A stretch of DNA of 64,000 nt from Pedobacter sp. BMA (GCF_001027745.1 NZ_LECU01000005.1:310001-374000); one strand, 5' to 3'; numbered from the stretch's first letter, positions 1 to 8,474 are shown. The notes: generated by a model not told the origin, from the sequence alone. Program-made: numbers and translations.

Positions 1-100
1 TATCGCAGATAAATGCATCCATGCCTTCAATTAACATTAACGTTTCGTGCTTGCCAGAATGGCAGAATGAGCAACGGGATTCTTTATTTTGTTTCGCCAT
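1..100 (-). CDS. clpX: ATP-dependent Clp protease ATP-binding subunit ClpX, N-terminal fragment
   Basis: Only the first 33 codons lie in the window; the gene continues beyond base 1. The translated start reads MAKQNKESRCSFCHSGK, which is the start of the ClpX zinc-binding domain, with the first Cys-x2-Cys pair (RCSFC) visible. ClpX unfolds substrates and feeds them to ClpP. Its start codon (bases 98-100) lies 17 bases inside the end of clpP, so the two are almost surely co-transcribed and perhaps translationally coupled. The AAA+ domain is outside the window, so the identity rests on the zinc domain and on the clpP neighbour. Confidence 0.9.
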   Translation of the reverse strand, partial: MAKQNKESRCSFCHSGKHETLMLIEGMDAFICD

Positions 101-791
101 CTTTTTTCGAGTTTCTCGATAATACTTCATCAACCATACCAAATCCTTTTGCCTCGTCGGCAGTCATCCAGTAATCGCGGTCTGAAGCTCTCTCCACCCA
201 GTCGTAAGTTTGACCCGAGTGCTCAGAAATAATATCGTACAATTCCTTTTTCAATTTCAACATCTCTCTCAAGTTGATTTCCATATCAGATGCAACACCT
301 TGTGCGCCTCCTGATGGTTGGTGTATCATTACCCTTGAGTGAGGTAAAGCTGCACGCTTTCCTTTCGCGCCGGCTACCAATAATACTGCGCCCATTGATG
401 CAGCCATACCAGTACAAATTGTAGCTACATCTGGCTGAATATACTGCATGGTATCATAAATACCTAAGCCTGCATATACTGAACCACCTGGTGAGTTAAT
501 ATAAATCTGAATATCCCTGTCAGCATCTGTTGATTGCAAAAACAACAATTGCGCCTGGATGATATTTGCATTCTGATCGTAAATGGCATCACCTAAAAAG
601 ATGATACGGTCCATCATTAACCTTGAAAATACATCCATTTGAGCCACGTTCAACTGACGTTCCTCAATGATATATGGAGTCATATTCTGAGGATTTACAT
701 TAGCCTGTGCAATAAACTTATCTACATGCAAACCGCCAATCCCCTGATGTTTAACGGCAAATTTTCTGAATTCTTGTGAATCTATGTTCAT
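84..791 (-). CDS. clpP: ATP-dependent Clp protease proteolytic subunit
   Basis: Serine peptidase of family S14 that forms the tetradecameric chamber of ClpXP. The catalytic triad is visible: Ser132 in GMAASMGA, His157 in MIHQPSGG and Asp206 in SDRDYWM, with the same spacing as Ser98/His123/Asp172 of the E. coli enzyme. At 235 residues it is longer than most ClpP because of an N-terminal extension of about 35 residues, as is usual for this phylum. It overlaps clpX by 17 bases downstream and lies 218 bases after tig, giving the classical tig-clpP-clpX order. A long hairpin separates it from tig. Confidence 0.97.
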   Translation of the reverse strand: MNIDSQEFRKFAVKHQGIGGLHVDKFIAQANVNPQNMTPYIIEERQLNVAQMDVFSRLMMDRIIFLGDAIYDQNANIIQAQLLFLQSTDADRDIQIYINSPGGSVYAGLGIYDTMQYIQPDVATICTGMAASMGAVLLVAGAKGKRAALPHSRVMIHQPSGGAQGVASDMEINLREMLKLKKELYDIISEHSGQTYDWVERASDRDYWMTADEAKGFGMVDEVLSRNSKKDGETK

Positions 792-944
792 TATATGAGT
801 TTTTTAGTAGAGGGCATAGCATTTGAAGTAATGTCCCCATAGTTTCGTGGATAATAATCAAACCAAAATATAAATAATATTTTAATTATAATGGTTTAAT
901 CAAAGAACATACCATGAAGATTTCACTGACATTATAGCATGGTT

Positions 945-988
945 ATATACAGTAAGAGCAGCTCCATGGAACTGCTCTTACTGTATAT
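945..988 (-). terminator. Long hairpin between tig and clpP
   Basis: A 22-base arm pairs with a 22-base arm with one mismatch and no unpaired loop bases, centred at 966/967. It lies about 20 bases after the tig stop. The downstream side on the minus strand (bases 930-944) has no T-run, so it is not a textbook intrinsic terminator; it may be an attenuator or an RNA-processing stem between tig and clpP. Confidence 0.55.
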
Positions 989-1009
989 TTAGTTAACTAG
1001 CTATGTAAT

Positions 1010-2356
1010 TTACTTCGCCAGTTCCACAAATTTATCATAGTCGATGTCTTTTGGCTCTAAAGTCACGATTGATTTGATGTACTCAAAAGTTTTCAAAGCT
1101 TTCACCTCTTCGAATGTACGGTTAGCATTCTCTTTTTCCTGTAAAAACTGTACAGCGTATTGAGCCAACTGATCTTCAGGAAGCGGACTAGGGCTATACA
1201 TTCTGAACTGTGCATCTAACTTTGCTTTAGCAGCCTGAACCACATCTTCATACTTGATTTCGATGCTATTGTCTTTGATAATTTTATTTTCAATCAAAGT
1301 CCATCTTAGATTTTTAGCAAAATCATCGTAACCTTCAGCTAATTCCTCATCAGTGAGTTTTTCATTAGTTGCTTTTAACCAGCGACGTAAAAACTCATCA
1401 GGTAATTCTAAAGTATGTTTCTTTAAAAGTTCTTCATAAATATCATTAGATAATTTACGTTCAGCATCCTGTTTAAACATGCCTTCAACTTCTTCCTGGA
1501 TTTTGGCTCTGAAACCAGCTTCGTCAGTTACAGTACCTTCTCCAAATAATTTGTCAAAAAACTCCTGATTTAAATCAGATTCCTCTAAACGGTTAACGTT
1601 TTTAACGGTCAACTGGAATTCAGACTTCAAATCGGCAGCGTCTTCTTCAGAAATATTAAGTGCTTTAGCGATAGCTGGAGCATCTTCAAAAGCTTTCTGA
1701 ACATCGATTGTAACTACATCATCCTTTTTTAAACCAACTAAAGATTTAAGAACTTTTTTGTCTTTGATCAAGTCTAAACGAATGGTAGCTGTGTTCGAAA
1801 TTCCGCCTTCGAAAACTGTTCCGTCAGCAGCTAACTGTACCAGTTCAGCGTATAAAACATCACCTTCAGCCGCAACTTCAGGATTTGTCATTTTGCCATA
1901 ACTACGGCGAATATTCTTAATACGCTCTTCTAAAGTTTTTTCATCAGCTTTAACAACGTATTCAGTAAATTTATCTTTAGATGAAACGTTAACATCAAAA
2001 GCAGGTGCCAAACCTAACTCATAGTCAAACTCAAACTCATCTGTATAATCCCAGTTAAACTCACGCTCGTTATCCATTGCTGGCAATGGCTGGCCTAAGA
2101 TTTCTAATTTTTGCTCGGCAATGTAGTTAGATAAAGTATCGTTTAATAAATTGTTTACCTCTTCTACCAGGATACTTTTACCGTACATTTTTTTAATGTG
2201 GCCAGCAGGAACCATTCCTTTACGGAAACCAGGTAATTGTGCTTTTTTAGCCTGGTCTTTAATAGCCTTTTCAACTTTTGCACTATAATCAGCAGGTGCG
2301 ATTTTGATTTTTACAACAGCATTTAAGTTGCCGGTTTTTTCCTGTGTAATATTCAT
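1010..2356 (-). CDS. tig: Trigger factor (ribosome-associated chaperone)
   Basis: Chaperone that binds nascent chains at the ribosome exit tunnel. The ribosome-docking signature GFRKGMVP is seen near residue 43, inside the N-terminal domain, and the protein has the usual family length (448 residues). The middle and C-terminal parts are highly charged and helical, as expected for the substrate-cradling domain; the middle PPIase-like region is poorly conserved here, as is common in Bacteroidota. It lies upstream of clpP and clpX on the same strand, the standard arrangement. Confidence 0.95.
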   Translation of the reverse strand: MNITQEKTGNLNAVVKIKIAPADYSAKVEKAIKDQAKKAQLPGFRKGMVPAGHIKKMYGKSILVEEVNNLLNDTLSNYIAEQKLEILGQPLPAMDNEREFNWDYTDEFEFDYELGLAPAFDVNVSSKDKFTEYVVKADEKTLEERIKNIRRSYGKMTNPEVAAEGDVLYAELVQLAADGTVFEGGISNTATIRLDLIKDKKVLKSLVGLKKDDVVTIDVQKAFEDAPAIAKALNISEEDAADLKSEFQLTVKNVNRLEESDLNQEFFDKLFGEGTVTDEAGFRAKIQEEVEGMFKQDAERKLSNDIYEELLKKHTLELPDEFLRRWLKATNEKLTDEELAEGYDDFAKNLRWTLIENKIIKDNSIEIKYEDVVQAAKAKLDAQFRMYSPSPLPEDQLAQYAVQFLQEKENANRTFEEVKALKTFEYIKSIVTLEPKDIDYDKFVELAK

Positions 2357-2387
2357 TTCTTTGTGAATGTTGTTTTTAAAAACAAAA

Positions 2388-2413
2388 CCGTTCCGATTTT
2401 TAAATCGAAACGG
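2388..2413 (-). terminator. Intrinsic terminator after tRNA-Leu
   Basis: On the minus strand a 10 to 12 bp stem (one G-U pair) with a short A/T loop is followed by TTTTGTTTTT. It sits 15 bases past the 3' end of tRNA-Leu and before tig, so it should end the tRNA transcript. Confidence 0.75.
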
Positions 2414-2427
2414 CCTTTATCTTGTTG

Positions 2428-2509
2428 TGCGGAAGAAGGGACTCGAACCCCCACGCCGTGAAGCGCCAGATCCTAAGTCTGGTGCGGCTACCAATTACGC
2501 CACTTCCGC
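2428..2509 (-). tRNA. tRNA-Leu (anticodon TAG)
   Basis: Read on the minus strand, the 82-base sequence starts GCGGAAG and ends CTTCCGC plus discriminator A, giving a perfect 7 bp acceptor stem. The anticodon stem CCAGA/TCTGG encloses the loop CTTAGGA, so the anticodon is TAG, which reads CUN leucine codons. The long variable arm (about 14 bases, CGCTTCACGGCGTG) makes it a class II tRNA, as leucine tRNAs are. The T arm shows GGTTCGAGTCC. The CCA end is not encoded. Confidence 0.96.
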
Positions 2510-2531
2510 AGTTAGGATGTTGTAAGGACTG

Positions 2532-2560
2532 CAAAGATAGAAACCAGATTGAATAATCAA
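2532..2560 (-). promoter_or_regulatory. Bacteroidota-type promoter of tRNA-Leu
   Basis: On the minus strand a TTG (bases 2558-2560) lies 18 bases before TATCTTTG (2532-2539). This matches the -33 TTG / -7 TAnnTTTG consensus of the primary sigma factor of Bacteroidota. The predicted transcript start lies roughly 15 bases ahead of the tRNA. Confidence 0.65.
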
Positions 2561-2655
2561 AAGCTATATGCAATATTTTTTCAAATATTTTCAACCAATC
2601 CGGCTAACTATCTAATTTTTAAGTAGAAAAACTTAACCTTGCGTTTCCCGTTTGT

Positions 2656-3108
2656 TTACATCACCGTTTTAATCAGATAATTTTTCCCGTTAAATTTAAA
2701 GCTATCGCCCTTTTCTTTACCGATCAACACCCTCCCTATCGGGGATGCTTGCGAGATAGCAAAAAATTTGTCACCCTCAACATTTAATTCACCAGCGCTT
2801 ATGCTAATGTAAAAACTGCCTTCAGAGGTAATCACTAAACTACCGTTTTTGACAATTGAATTTCCTTCCGCCTTTTCAACTTGCTGCAAAGCAATTTTTT
2901 GTTGGCCTGCCTCATAAAGCAGCTTGTTGTTCCTGTCCATTTCCTGTTGCATCATCTCCCGGGTAGTTTCATACTTATCGCCCGCACTGCTTTTGGTATC
3001 GTCGTTTGAAGCCTGCCGGGCTTGCTGCAATGAATACTCAATATTTTCAATGCGATTTTGAATAAAGGTTAAACACAACTCGTAAAGCTGAGATTTTAAG
3101 GTAGACAT
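2656..3108 (-). CDS. GreA/GreB-like transcript cleavage factor family protein
   Basis: A 150-residue protein with GreA-like layout. The N-terminal half is a predicted helical coiled coil that includes SSAGDKYETTREMMQQE (about residues 40-56), close to the AGDKxET motif at the tip of Gre coiled coils. The C-terminal half ends in SPIGRVLIGKEKGD, like the SPLGRALLGK stretch of the FKBP-like Gre domain that binds the RNA polymerase secondary channel. It is divergent from canonical GreA (about 158 residues), so it may be a paralogue with a modified role. It stands alone, followed by tRNA-Leu. Confidence 0.6.
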   Translation of the reverse strand: MSTLKSQLYELCLTFIQNRIENIEYSLQQARQASNDDTKSSAGDKYETTREMMQQEMDRNNKLLYEAGQQKIALQQVEKAEGNSIVKNGSLVITSEGSFYISISAGELNVEGDKFFAISQASPIGRVLIGKEKGDSFKFNGKNYLIKTVM

Positions 3109-3175
3109 ATTAATAAATGATAAGGAAATGAGTGATGGAAGATAGAAAACTACGATACTGACTATATGAACGACC

Positions 3176-3748
3176 TTATGCTTCGATCCAGGTTACCTTT
3201 TCTTCAATTGTAGTACGGTTTGGTGCCCAGGGTTTTTCATTATGGTAGCCCATATAAAATAAACCTATGCATTTTTCATTTGCTTTCAATCCCAGAAATT
3301 CACCCAATCCATCAATCAATGGCGGCGTGCTCCAGTAAGCACCAACTTTTAGGCTCTCTGCTGTTAATGCCATATTCTGCACGGCACATGAAACTGCAGC
3401 AAGTTCTTCCCATTCAGGTATCTTACCACTTACTGCCATGTTTATTGCAATGATACAATCCGCTTGACCCGTTTTTTCGGCAAAACTATCGTACTTCTTT
3501 TGTAGAAAATTCTGTGGAGAAACCAGCTCTTTATAAAGTTTCCCAAGTTCTTCACCCAACTTCGCCAGGCCTCCTTTCCTGATGACTGTAAAACGCCAGG
3601 GTTGCGTTAATTTATGTGTAGGGGCGTAATTAGCTGTTTCTAAAATCTGGTTGATTACCTCTACAGGAATTTCTTTCTTAATATAACTTGCCGGAAAAAT
3701 ACTACGGCGTTCTTTGATAACCTGTGATACAATTTCGTATTTACTCAT
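3176..3748 (-). CDS. Nitroreductase family protein
   Basis: A 190-residue FMN-dependent NAD(P)H oxidoreductase of the small nitroreductase type. Family marks are the N-terminal ERRSIF segment (flavin phosphate binding), YAPTHKLTQPWRFTVI near residues 41-56, and GAYWSTPPLI in the C-terminal half. Such enzymes reduce nitro compounds, quinones or other acceptors; the substrate cannot be told from sequence. It is transcribed away from the ABC-F gene and no operon partner is evident. Confidence 0.88.
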   Translation of the reverse strand: MSKYEIVSQVIKERRSIFPASYIKKEIPVEVINQILETANYAPTHKLTQPWRFTVIRKGGLAKLGEELGKLYKELVSPQNFLQKKYDSFAEKTGQADCIIAINMAVSGKIPEWEELAAVSCAVQNMALTAESLKVGAYWSTPPLIDGLGEFLGLKANEKCIGLFYMGYHNEKPWAPNRTTIEEKVTWIEA

Positions 3749-3815
3749 TTGGTAAAAATAGCTAAAAGCGGAAAGACTAAGAGGAAAATGAAAAAGATTT
3801 GACGTTGAAATAGCG

Positions 3816-3847
3816 TTTCGAATGATGAATTAGAAACCTTATCTTTG
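3816..3847 (+). promoter_or_regulatory. Promoter of the ABC-F gene
   Basis: A perfect -7 box TATCTTTG (3840-3847) lies 20 bases after TTTC (3816-3819), an imperfect -33 element. The ATG of the ABC-F gene is 20 bases downstream of the box, so the leader is short. Confidence 0.5.
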
Positions 3848-3866
3848 CGGCTTATTTAATAAAAGC

Positions 3867-5489
3867 ATGATTTCAGTTTCTAATTTATCGTTAAGATACG
3901 GCAAACGCACATTATTTGAAGATGTTAACCTAAAGTTTACGCAAGGCAATTGCTATGGCGTAATTGGCGCGAACGGCGCGGGTAAATCTACTTTCCTGAA
4001 AATTCTTTCGGGAGAGGTAAATCAAACTTCAGGTAGCGTAGCGTTTACTCCAGGTGAGAGAATGGCTGTTTTAAAACAGAATCATTACGAATTTGATGAG
4101 TTTTCGGTGTTGGAAACTGTGATGATCGGTCATAAAGAACTTTATGCCATCATGAAAGAGAAAGATGCCATTTACATGAAAGAGGATTTCTCAGAGAAAG
4201 ACGGCGAACGTGCCGGTGAACTGGAAAACCTTTTTGCTGAAATGGATGGCTGGAACATGGAAAGCAATGCTGCTACCATGCTTAGCAATTTGGGAATCAC
4301 TGAAGATAATCACTATAAGTTATTGAAGGAGCTTGATAACACACAAAAAGTACGGGTATTGCTTGCACAGGCGCTTTTCGGTAACCCTGATATTTTATTA
4401 CTGGATGAGCCTACCAACGATCTGGATATTGAAACCATTGCCTGGCTGGAAAACTTCCTGGCAGATTATCAGAACATTGTGTTGGTTGTATCTCACGACA
4501 GGCACTTTTTAGATGCAGTTTGTACGCATATCGTAGATATCGATTTCGCGAAAATGAGCATCTACACGGGTAACTACACTTTCTGGTATGAATCAAGCCA
4601 GCTGGCATTGAAACAACGTAGCGACCAGAACAAAAAGATGGAAGATAAGGTGAAGGAGCTGCAGGAGTTTATCCGCAGGTTTAGCGCCAACGCTTCTAAA
4701 TCAAAGCAGGCTACCTCGCGTAAAAAAGCTTTGGATAAAATTGATATTACAGAGATCAAAGCATCAAGCCGTAAATATCCTGCTATTATTTTTAATAATA
4801 CCGGTCGTGAAGCTGGTGATCAGATTCTTCAGGTTGAAAATCTTGGTAAATCCGGTAACGATGGCATTTTGTTCGATAAGGTTACCTTTATGGTAAACAA
4901 AGGCGATAAAATTGCCATATTGTCGCAAAACAGTTTAGCTACCGCAGCATTTTACGATGTATTAACCGGCAGAACTCCGGCTGATAAAGGTGAGTTTAAG
5001 TGGGGTGTTACCATTAGCACGGCTGATATTCCAAATGATAACTCAGAATATTTCGCTGGCAAAGATGAAAACCTGGTTGATTGGTTGCGCGAGTATTCCG
5101 GAACTGATGCCGATGAACAATTTGTACGCAGCTTTTTAGGACGTATGTTATTCTCTGGAGAGGAAGTATTGAAAAATGTTAAAGTACTTTCAGGAGGTGA
5201 AAAAATGCGCTGCATGTTCTCCAGAATGATGCTTCAGCAAGCTAACTTATTAATGTTTGATGAACCTACCAATCACCTTGACCTTGAATCAATCGAGGCA
5301 TTGAATAATGGTATGAAAGATTTTAAAGGCGCAATTCTATTCACCTCACGAGATCACCAGTTAACCGAAACTGTTGCCAACCGCATTATCGAAGTTACAC
5401 CTAAAGGTACGATTGATAAACTGATGACGTACGACGAATACATTAACAATGCAGATGTAGCTAAGCTACGCGAAGAAATGTATGCTTAA
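3867..5489 (+). CDS. ABC-F family ATPase (YbiT/YkpA-like)
   Basis: A soluble protein of 540 residues with two ABC domains joined by a charged helical linker (about residues 245-300), the ABC-F layout of ribosome-associated ATPases. Domain 1 has an intact Walker A (GANGAGKST, 34-42) and Walker B (ILLLDEP, 176-182), but its signature is ELDNTQK instead of LSGGQ. Domain 2 has an intact signature (LSGGEK, 441-446) and Walker B (LLMFDEP), but its Walker A is degenerate (SQNSLATA, about 353-360, without GK[ST]) and its switch His is replaced (TSRDHQ). Thus one of the two composite ATP sites looks impaired. Some of these changes may be typical of the subfamily. A strong terminator follows. Confidence 0.88.
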   Translation: MISVSNLSLRYGKRTLFEDVNLKFTQGNCYGVIGANGAGKSTFLKILSGEVNQTSGSVAFTPGERMAVLKQNHYEFDEFSVLETVMIGHKELYAIMKEKDAIYMKEDFSEKDGERAGELENLFAEMDGWNMESNAATMLSNLGITEDNHYKLLKELDNTQKVRVLLAQALFGNPDILLLDEPTNDLDIETIAWLENFLADYQNIVLVVSHDRHFLDAVCTHIVDIDFAKMSIYTGNYTFWYESSQLALKQRSDQNKKMEDKVKELQEFIRRFSANASKSKQATSRKKALDKIDITEIKASSRKYPAIIFNNTGREAGDQILQVENLGKSGNDGILFDKVTFMVNKGDKIAILSQNSLATAAFYDVLTGRTPADKGEFKWGVTISTADIPNDNSEYFAGKDENLVDWLREYSGTDADEQFVRSFLGRMLFSGEEVLKNVKVLSGGEKMRCMFSRMMLQQANLLMFDEPTNHLDLESIEALNNGMKDFKGAILFTSRDHQLTETVANRIIEVTPKGTIDKLMTYDEYINNADVAKLREEMYA

Positions 5490-5513
5490 ATTTAGATATT
5501 GAATAAATCGAAG

Positions 5514-5540
5514 AGCCGCATTTTACCATGCGGCTTTTTT
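5514..5540 (+). terminator. Intrinsic terminator of the ABC-F gene
   Basis: Stem AGCCGCA/TGCGGCT with an 8-base loop followed by a run of T, 25 bases after the ABC-F stop. Confidence 0.85.
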
Positions 5541-5655
5541 ATTTCCATTAAATTCTGAGGATGTTGTAGCGTTTCCAATACCTTAATCGTTTTATCAGAA
5601 AAAGCGTTAATGGCCATTAACCAATTTTATCACAAAATTGATTTAAAACATTAAA

Positions 5656-6363
5656 ATGAAAACTACTCTGAAAAACTTTAGTAAGACAACGAAAATTATA
5701 TGCGCCCTCTTTGCAATAACACTATTTCTTTCGGCATGTAAAAAAGATTGGGGAGATTATTCAGATTCAGTCACAGTTGCAGGTATTGGATTTGTACATG
5801 CCTCGCCGGGTACCGGTGCGCTTGATTTTATCGTAGACAATCAGAAAGCGAACAGTAAAGATTTTACCTATACCAAAGACCTGGGTTATTTTGGTGCCTA
5901 CCCGGGTAACAGACTGTTTGGTGTTACGAAGAAAGATTCTACCAGATACCTGACTACCGCTAATGTCGCCCTGCAATCAGGAATTTTTTATTCTGCATTT
6001 GTAGTTGATGTGCTGCCTGCTCCAAAAATCTTAATCGTGCAAGATGATCTGACTGCCCCGGCTACCGGAAAAGCAAAAATTCGCTTTATTAACTTAAGTC
6101 CTGATGCACCGGCCCTGGATTTGGCAGTAGAAGGAACAGCAACAGCCCTGATTACTGCAAAGGCATATAAAGAAGCATCACCATTTATTTCAATTGATCC
6201 TTCTGCCGGTTATACTTTTCAAATAAAAGAAAGTAATAATGTTACCGCTACCCTGCCATCAACTAAAATTGAGGCTGGTAAAATTTACACATTGTGGGCT
6301 AAAGGACTGAAAAGCAAAACAGATAGCACAAAATTCGGGTTATCGATACTGACGAACAAATAA
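5656..6363 (+). CDS. DUF4397 domain-containing lipoprotein
   Basis: A 235-residue predicted lipoprotein: a hydrophobic signal with the lipobox LSAC (Cys27) leads into a DUF4397 region. Two repeats are suggested, GFVHASPGTGALDFIVD (about 44-60) and IRFINLSPDAPALDLAV (about 141-157), typical of this immunoglobulin-like family. The KKD after the Cys has no LES-type export signal that I can identify with certainty. Its function is unknown; members are cell-envelope proteins common in Bacteroidota. Its own terminator separates it from the sigma factor gene. Confidence 0.82.
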   Translation: MKTTLKNFSKTTKIICALFAITLFLSACKKDWGDYSDSVTVAGIGFVHASPGTGALDFIVDNQKANSKDFTYTKDLGYFGAYPGNRLFGVTKKDSTRYLTTANVALQSGIFYSAFVVDVLPAPKILIVQDDLTAPATGKAKIRFINLSPDAPALDLAVEGTATALITAKAYKEASPFISIDPSAGYTFQIKESNNVTATLPSTKIEAGKIYTLWAKGLKSKTDSTKFGLSILTNK

Positions 6364-6385
6364 CACCTACATATGAAACGAATCT

Positions 6386-6420
6386 GACATCATCTTCGAT
6401 AACAAGATGGTGTCATTTTC
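6386..6420 (+). terminator. Terminator of the DUF4397 lipoprotein gene
   Basis: An 11 bp stem (one G-U pair) at 6386-6396 and 6404-6414 with a 7-base loop, followed by ATTTTC. Confidence 0.7.
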
Positions 6421-6422
6421 AT

Positions 6423-6430
6423 TAAATTTG
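6423..6430 (+). promoter_or_regulatory. Possible -7 box ahead of the sigma factor gene
   Basis: TAAATTTG fits TAnnTTTG and lies 38 bases before the TTG start of the ECF sigma gene; no good -33 element is seen because the upstream bases form the preceding terminator. Confidence 0.35.
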
Positions 6431-6467
6431 CATCGCAAATAAACTAATCTCTACTAAGTCCGGAAGG

Positions 6468-7043
6468 TTGATAAAAAAAATACTCAGTGTTGAGGAAATT
6501 ATAAAGGGCTGCAAAAACAACGATAACAGCTGTAAAGAAATGATGTATAAATCATTTTATGGCTATTTAATGGGCATTATTTTACGTTATGTAAACAACA
6601 GTTATGATGGAGAAGAGCTTGTAAATGACTGTTTTATAAAGATTTTTAAAAATATCGAAAGCTTTCAGCCGCCAAAAGAAACGACAGAACTATCGAAAAC
6701 TTTTAAAGGATGGATTGCGAAAATTGCATCTAGAACTGCGATAGACAAGTTGCGAACATTGAAAAACCAGTCGTATGTTGATGACCTTTCTGAAGATGAA
6801 CATCCTGTTAGTCAGGTTTCAATAGCTTCTGATTTGCACGTACAGGATATTTTAAAATTACTAAATGATTTGCCCGACACGCACAGACTCGTTTTTAATC
6901 TTTACGAAATCGAAGGATTTGCCCATGATGAGATTTCTAAAATGATGAATATACCCGAGAGCTCAAGCAGGGTCTACTTAACGAGGGCAAAAAACAAACT
7001 TCGGGCACTATATTTAAAAACACTGGTTAGTTCCTATGAGTAA
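6468..7043 (+). CDS. ECF RNA polymerase sigma factor (sigma-70 family)
   Basis: A 191-residue sigma factor with region 2 (about 12-85, including YDGEELVNDCFIKIFKN, the core-binding and -10 recognition part) and region 4 (about 125-180, LPDTHRLVFNLYEIEGFAHDE with a helix-turn-helix ending in SSRVYLTRAK). No region 3 is present, as expected for an ECF factor. The start is TTG at 6468, preceded by GGAAGG; the first ATG (6541) would cut into region 2.1, so TTG is preferred. The gene overlaps the next one by 8 bases, and that product looks like its anti-sigma factor. Confidence 0.9.
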   Translation: MIKKILSVEEIIKGCKNNDNSCKEMMYKSFYGYLMGIILRYVNNSYDGEELVNDCFIKIFKNIESFQPPKETTELSKTFKGWIAKIASRTAIDKLRTLKNQSYVDDLSEDEHPVSQVSIASDLHVQDILKLLNDLPDTHRLVFNLYEIEGFAHDEISKMMNIPESSSRVYLTRAKNKLRALYLKTLVSSYE

Positions 7044-8340
7044 AATGGATAAAGAGTTAATTGACCATATCAAAAATAAACTTGCTTCGCATGAAGAGGC
7101 ATACACTCCCGGGGCATGGGAGCGATTTGCCGCGCAGGACGAAAAGAAGCGAAGAGGTTTCTTCTATTGGCCGTTATGGTCTGCAGCAGCCATACTGCTG
7201 ATATTCGGCGGCATACTACTTTTCCAGAATAACAAAACAACCCTTCAAAATGGTCTTGCAAAAAATTTAAAATCAGAAAACCGTAATTCCGACACTGCCG
7301 ATGACAAGGAAAACGGCCAGACCGACCGTGCTTTAGTCGTTGCTAAAAGGAATGGCATTATCAAGAAAACAAATAATGCTAATAAAACCACAGGCTCGAA
7401 ACCGCTTTCAGGTTATAATGAAGGTGACTTAGCTGCAAGAGTTACTGAACAAGTCTCTTTATCGGTTACGAATTTAAGCAATGGTGATTTAACCGCTCAG
7501 CCTCAACTCAACGCTACAATATATTCAAACAGAATAGCTTTAACTCCTGCTGATTTGAATATGCAAATTTCAAATGGCAGGACACAAACCGCTTCAGGGA
7601 AAGTTAGTTTTGAGCAACTGTTGGAACGGGATAGCTATAATAACAAGCTGGCCAAAAATGCACGCAATAAATCTACCGACAAGTGGCAACCGGGCGTATA
7701 TGTTGCTCCATCCATGGGGAACGATAATAAAGTAAATATGAATTATGGTTTCTCTTTATCGTATCGGGTAAACGATAAACTATCACTTAACTCAGGAATT
7801 GCTTATGCGGCATTGAGTAGTACTAGCGGTAGTGCTACCTCTAATAGCAATATGATGAGCGATGCTCAGGCAAGTGCGAGTTTAAGTTCGAAATCTTCAG
7901 CCTACAGTACTTCGTCTAAAAATTTGGAATCTGTTAATGCTGTTTTAAATGGCATCAATATTCCATTGGAACTTAAATACAGTATTAGTAAAAAGATTTA
8001 TACAGGTATTGGTATTTCCGCACTTGCTATATTAAATAACAAACAGAATAACAATTATCTGGTGAGTAGCACACAAAATACTACAGTTGCCAATACCTTG
8101 GGCTACTCAGAGCAAAAAATGCTTATCGTAACGGAACGTGTTTCGGAGCAACAGACTGAATCGACATCGGTTACAGACAAATACATTGGCTTTTATAATT
8201 TTTCACTCGGATATAAGCAAAAAATTGCAGGGAAGAAAAACTTTGCTGTGGAGCCGTTTTTACGTATACCAATGAAAACCTTTTCTAGTGATAATTTAAA
8301 CCTGACCAATGGTGGCTTAAGGTTAAAACTAGATTTCTAG
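7036..8340 (+). CDS. Putative dual-membrane anti-sigma factor with C-terminal outer-membrane barrel
   Basis: A 434-residue protein starting inside the sigma factor gene (8-base overlap). Residues 1-42 are charged and helical with DxELIDHIKNKL and PGAWERF, a pattern of short anti-sigma segments. One transmembrane helix follows (about 43-63). Residues 64-214 are a polar, Asn/Thr/Ser-rich stretch long enough to cross the periplasm. From about residue 215 (WQPGVYVAPSMG) to the C-terminal Phe the sequence alternates like an outer-membrane beta barrel and ends LRLKLDF. The layout fits the dual membrane-spanning anti-sigma type described in Bacteroides. The sigma partner is inferred from the overlap; the signal sensed is unknown. 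Confidence 0.7.
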   Translation: MSKMDKELIDHIKNKLASHEEAYTPGAWERFAAQDEKKRRGFFYWPLWSAAAILLIFGGILLFQNNKTTLQNGLAKNLKSENRNSDTADDKENGQTDRALVVAKRNGIIKKTNNANKTTGSKPLSGYNEGDLAARVTEQVSLSVTNLSNGDLTAQPQLNATIYSNRIALTPADLNMQISNGRTQTASGKVSFEQLLERDSYNNKLAKNARNKSTDKWQPGVYVAPSMGNDNKVNMNYGFSLSYRVNDKLSLNSGIAYAALSSTSGSATSNSNMMSDAQASASLSSKSSAYSTSSKNLESVNAVLNGINIPLELKYSISKKIYTGIGISALAILNNKQNNNYLVSSTQNTTVANTLGYSEQKMLIVTERVSEQQTESTSVTDKYIGFYNFSLGYKQKIAGKKNFAVEPFLRIPMKTFSSDNLNLTNGGLRLKLDF

Positions 8341-8391
8341 TACTAAAATGCAGTATTATTGAGCCAAAATCTATTTAAAGATGAGTTAAAA

Positions 8392-8426
8392 AATAAAGGC
8401 CCCAATTTACATTTGAGGCCTTTATT
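8392..8426. terminator. Bidirectional terminator
   Basis: A perfect 10 bp stem AATAAAGGCC/GGCCTTTATT with a 15-base loop between two convergent genes, A-rich on one side and T-rich on the other. Confidence 0.7.
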
Positions 8427-8474
8427 GTATAGTTTACAACGGTTGTAAACCTGATATTTTAAAATGCTTATTAA

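Noticed and set aside
2400-2594. A 64-codon minus-strand ORF covering the tRNA-Leu region
   Set aside because: It reads straight through the tRNA gene and its terminator and has no family; the tRNA is certain.
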